From positions 1 through 57,599 of IMG/VR virus record IMGVR_UViG_3300048541_000085: DNA of 57,599 nucleotides. One strand, written 5' to 3'. A model generated the notes under the pieces. That model was not told the origin of the DNA. It saw only the letters and a list, made by a program, of their open reading frames with translations, and ran no database searches. Position 1 is the stretch's first letter. Each line of letters begins with the position of its first letter. Both the position numbers and the translations under genes were made by a program. This DNA comes from a virus. Shown here piece by piece: positions 56,652 through 57,599 of this stretch.

Positions 56652-57599
56652 TGGCCATAACCCGTCCGTCAGGCGAACAGCTACGCTTTGAAAGCACCAA
56701 TACAGGAAGCCATGTGCTCGACACATATCTCGAAAATGCAGAGATAGGTGGGCGCAACCTGACAGATTTGCTTAGTGAACTGTTTGACACAAGCGGGAAT
56801 GTAAACCCAAACATTTTTCAGTTCAGAATAAATTCAACAACTTACAAACTGCAAGTCCGTATTGGTAACTTTGTACTCCCTAACGCTGGTTGGGTAGATG
56901 TTCCAGATGGAACATTCTTCCGCCCAACAGGCAACTATCAAGTTGGCTTTGATTACGTTATCCACGACCTGTTTAATTACAACGACAACCTGTACATGGT
57001 TACAGTGGCGCATACATCTGGCGCGATACCTGACTCATCTACGTCCTTTGTTGCAGTTTCTGGCGGCACAGGCAAAGTTCCGGCGACATCTACGCAACTT
57101 GCTGGACAAGTTGGCAAGTTTTTAACTGTCAACTCTGCACAAACTGGATACGAGCTTACATCTTTTACAGACAGCAACGTATTTTATGGGTTCTCCCAAG
57201 CAAGCAACGGTCTAGCCGTAAACGAGGTTGGCTTACAAGAAGTGTTGGCAGACGGCGCATTAGTACAAAGTCTTATAAATTTAGTAAACGGCACTACAGA
57301 CCCGCTCGTAACAGACGGCTTTTGGGATTTAACATTCACGGTTTCTGGTGTCCCATACAAATATTTTGACGCGGACACAAGCGGCAATGCGGCGGCAGAC
57401 AACGATGACTTGCAGGCGTTTGCAAACATTATAAACGGGACAACAACAAGTGGAAACTATTACTCTGCGTGGGTTTCAACAATACGGCCATATCTAATTA
57501 ACAACAAGACGACAAGAAGCTACGACACAATGGTTATCCCCGCGTCCGCTGGCTCAAATTATGAATTGTTTAGCAAGGTTCGGGATACTACCGCAGTGT
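56651..57599 (+). CDS. Fibre-like tail protein, N-terminal part (continues at the left end)
   Basis: 316 codons here, about 346 aa when joined with the left end. N-terminus MAITRPSGEQLRFESTNTGS, then NNAEIG-like helix and a beta-rich body. FDADTSGNAAADNDDLQAF (about residues 239-257) resembles a dockerin or EF-hand-like calcium loop, with Asp at expected positions but imperfect spacing. Lies between portal and the RCC1-like tail genes; tail fibre or adhesin role inferred. Confidence 0.78.
   Translation, partial: MAITRPSGEQLRFESTNTGSHVLDTYLENAEIGGRNLTDLLSELFDTSGNVNPNIFQFRINSTTYKLQVRIGNFVLPNAGWVDVPDGTFFRPTGNYQVGFDYVIHDLFNYNDNLYMVTVAHTSGAIPDSSTSFVAVSGGTGKVPATSTQLAGQVGKFLTVNSAQTGYELTSFTDSNVFYGFSQASNGLAVNEVGLQEVLADGALVQSLINLVNGTTDPLVTDGFWDLTFTVSGVPYKYFDADTSGNAAADNDDLQAFANIINGTTTSGNYYSAWVSTIRPYLINNKTTRSYDTMVIPASAGSNYELFSKVRDTTAV
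57463..57599. repeat. Terminal overlap (right copy)
   Basis: Repeats the first 137 bases with T at 57589 in place of C. The difference falls in the third base of a Thr codon or adjoining codon in the fibre-like gene (GAT ACT versus GAT ACC), so it is silent. It is either a strain variant in the sample or a sequencing difference. Confidence 0.9.

Noticed and set aside
1-57599. tRNA genes and CRISPR arrays
   Set aside because: No cloverleaf with a GGTTCRA T-loop and no regularly spaced direct repeats were seen by eye; a covariance-model scan was not possible.

Overview
The window is one complete, circularly closed genome of a tailed bacteriophage. Its first 137 bases recur at its end with a single mismatch, giving a unit of about 57,462 bp, and one tail gene runs across the junction. 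The gene set (terminase, portal, SU10/DUF5309-type capsid protein, nozzle-like protein, several internal virion proteins, no tape measure, sheath or tail tube) points to a short-tailed podovirus. A tyrosine integrase and a shared set of operator-like palindromes suggest it is temperate. A CobS/CobT-like gene pair, a GTA-type holin, RCC1-like tail proteins and many small Lys-rich proteins fit a marine alphaproteobacterial host, but the host is an inference.

Layout. The rightward structural arm starts at 52.5 kb and passes through the junction to 33.1 kb. It holds a small terminase candidate, TerL, portal, an 85-aa protein, a fibre-like protein, two RCC1-like tail proteins, a DUF6127 membrane protein, a scaffold-like protein, the major capsid protein, adaptor and nozzle, a fibre, a row of internal virion proteins with an embedded GNAT protein, and a 3,854-aa protein with two zinc-protease motifs and an ADP-ribosyltransferase-like domain. 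It ends with an M15-type endolysin, a 3TM holin and a row of tiny basic proteins. A leftward block (33.1-36.8 kb) encodes a dNMP kinase, a deoxyribosyltransferase-like protein, a RecB/Cas4-like nuclease, an SSB-like protein and a Sak4-like recombination ATPase. A rightward block (36.9-41.6 kb) encodes a Cro-like protein, a PrimPol-helicase, an HTH/zinc-ribbon protein, a resolvase-like nuclease, small proteins and an HNH nuclease. A long leftward block (52.1-41.6 kb) runs from small proteins through a CobS-like AAA+ ATPase and CobT-like VWA protein (with 24- and 27-aa membrane peptides nearby), a string of small unknown genes, the integrase and two DNA-binding proteins.

How it fits together. 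Six 18-bp near-palindromes of the form TGTANC-N6-RNTACA lie in the divergent early promoter region, before the integrase, before the HTH regulator (two copies), and before the operon that leads into the CobS/CobT genes (two copies). This suggests one repressor controls replication, integration and the CobS/CobT module. Replication appears to combine a primase-polymerase/helicase with Sak4, SSB and nucleases; no replicative DNA polymerase or RNA polymerase was found, so the host probably supplies them.

The most unusual sequence-level signal is an 8-mer, CAAGACGA, found by eye about 57 times on both strands and in several reading frames, roughly one per kb, where about two would be expected by chance. 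A second is a 175-bp array of hairpins just upstream of the terminase genes, a candidate packaging site, origin or structured RNA.
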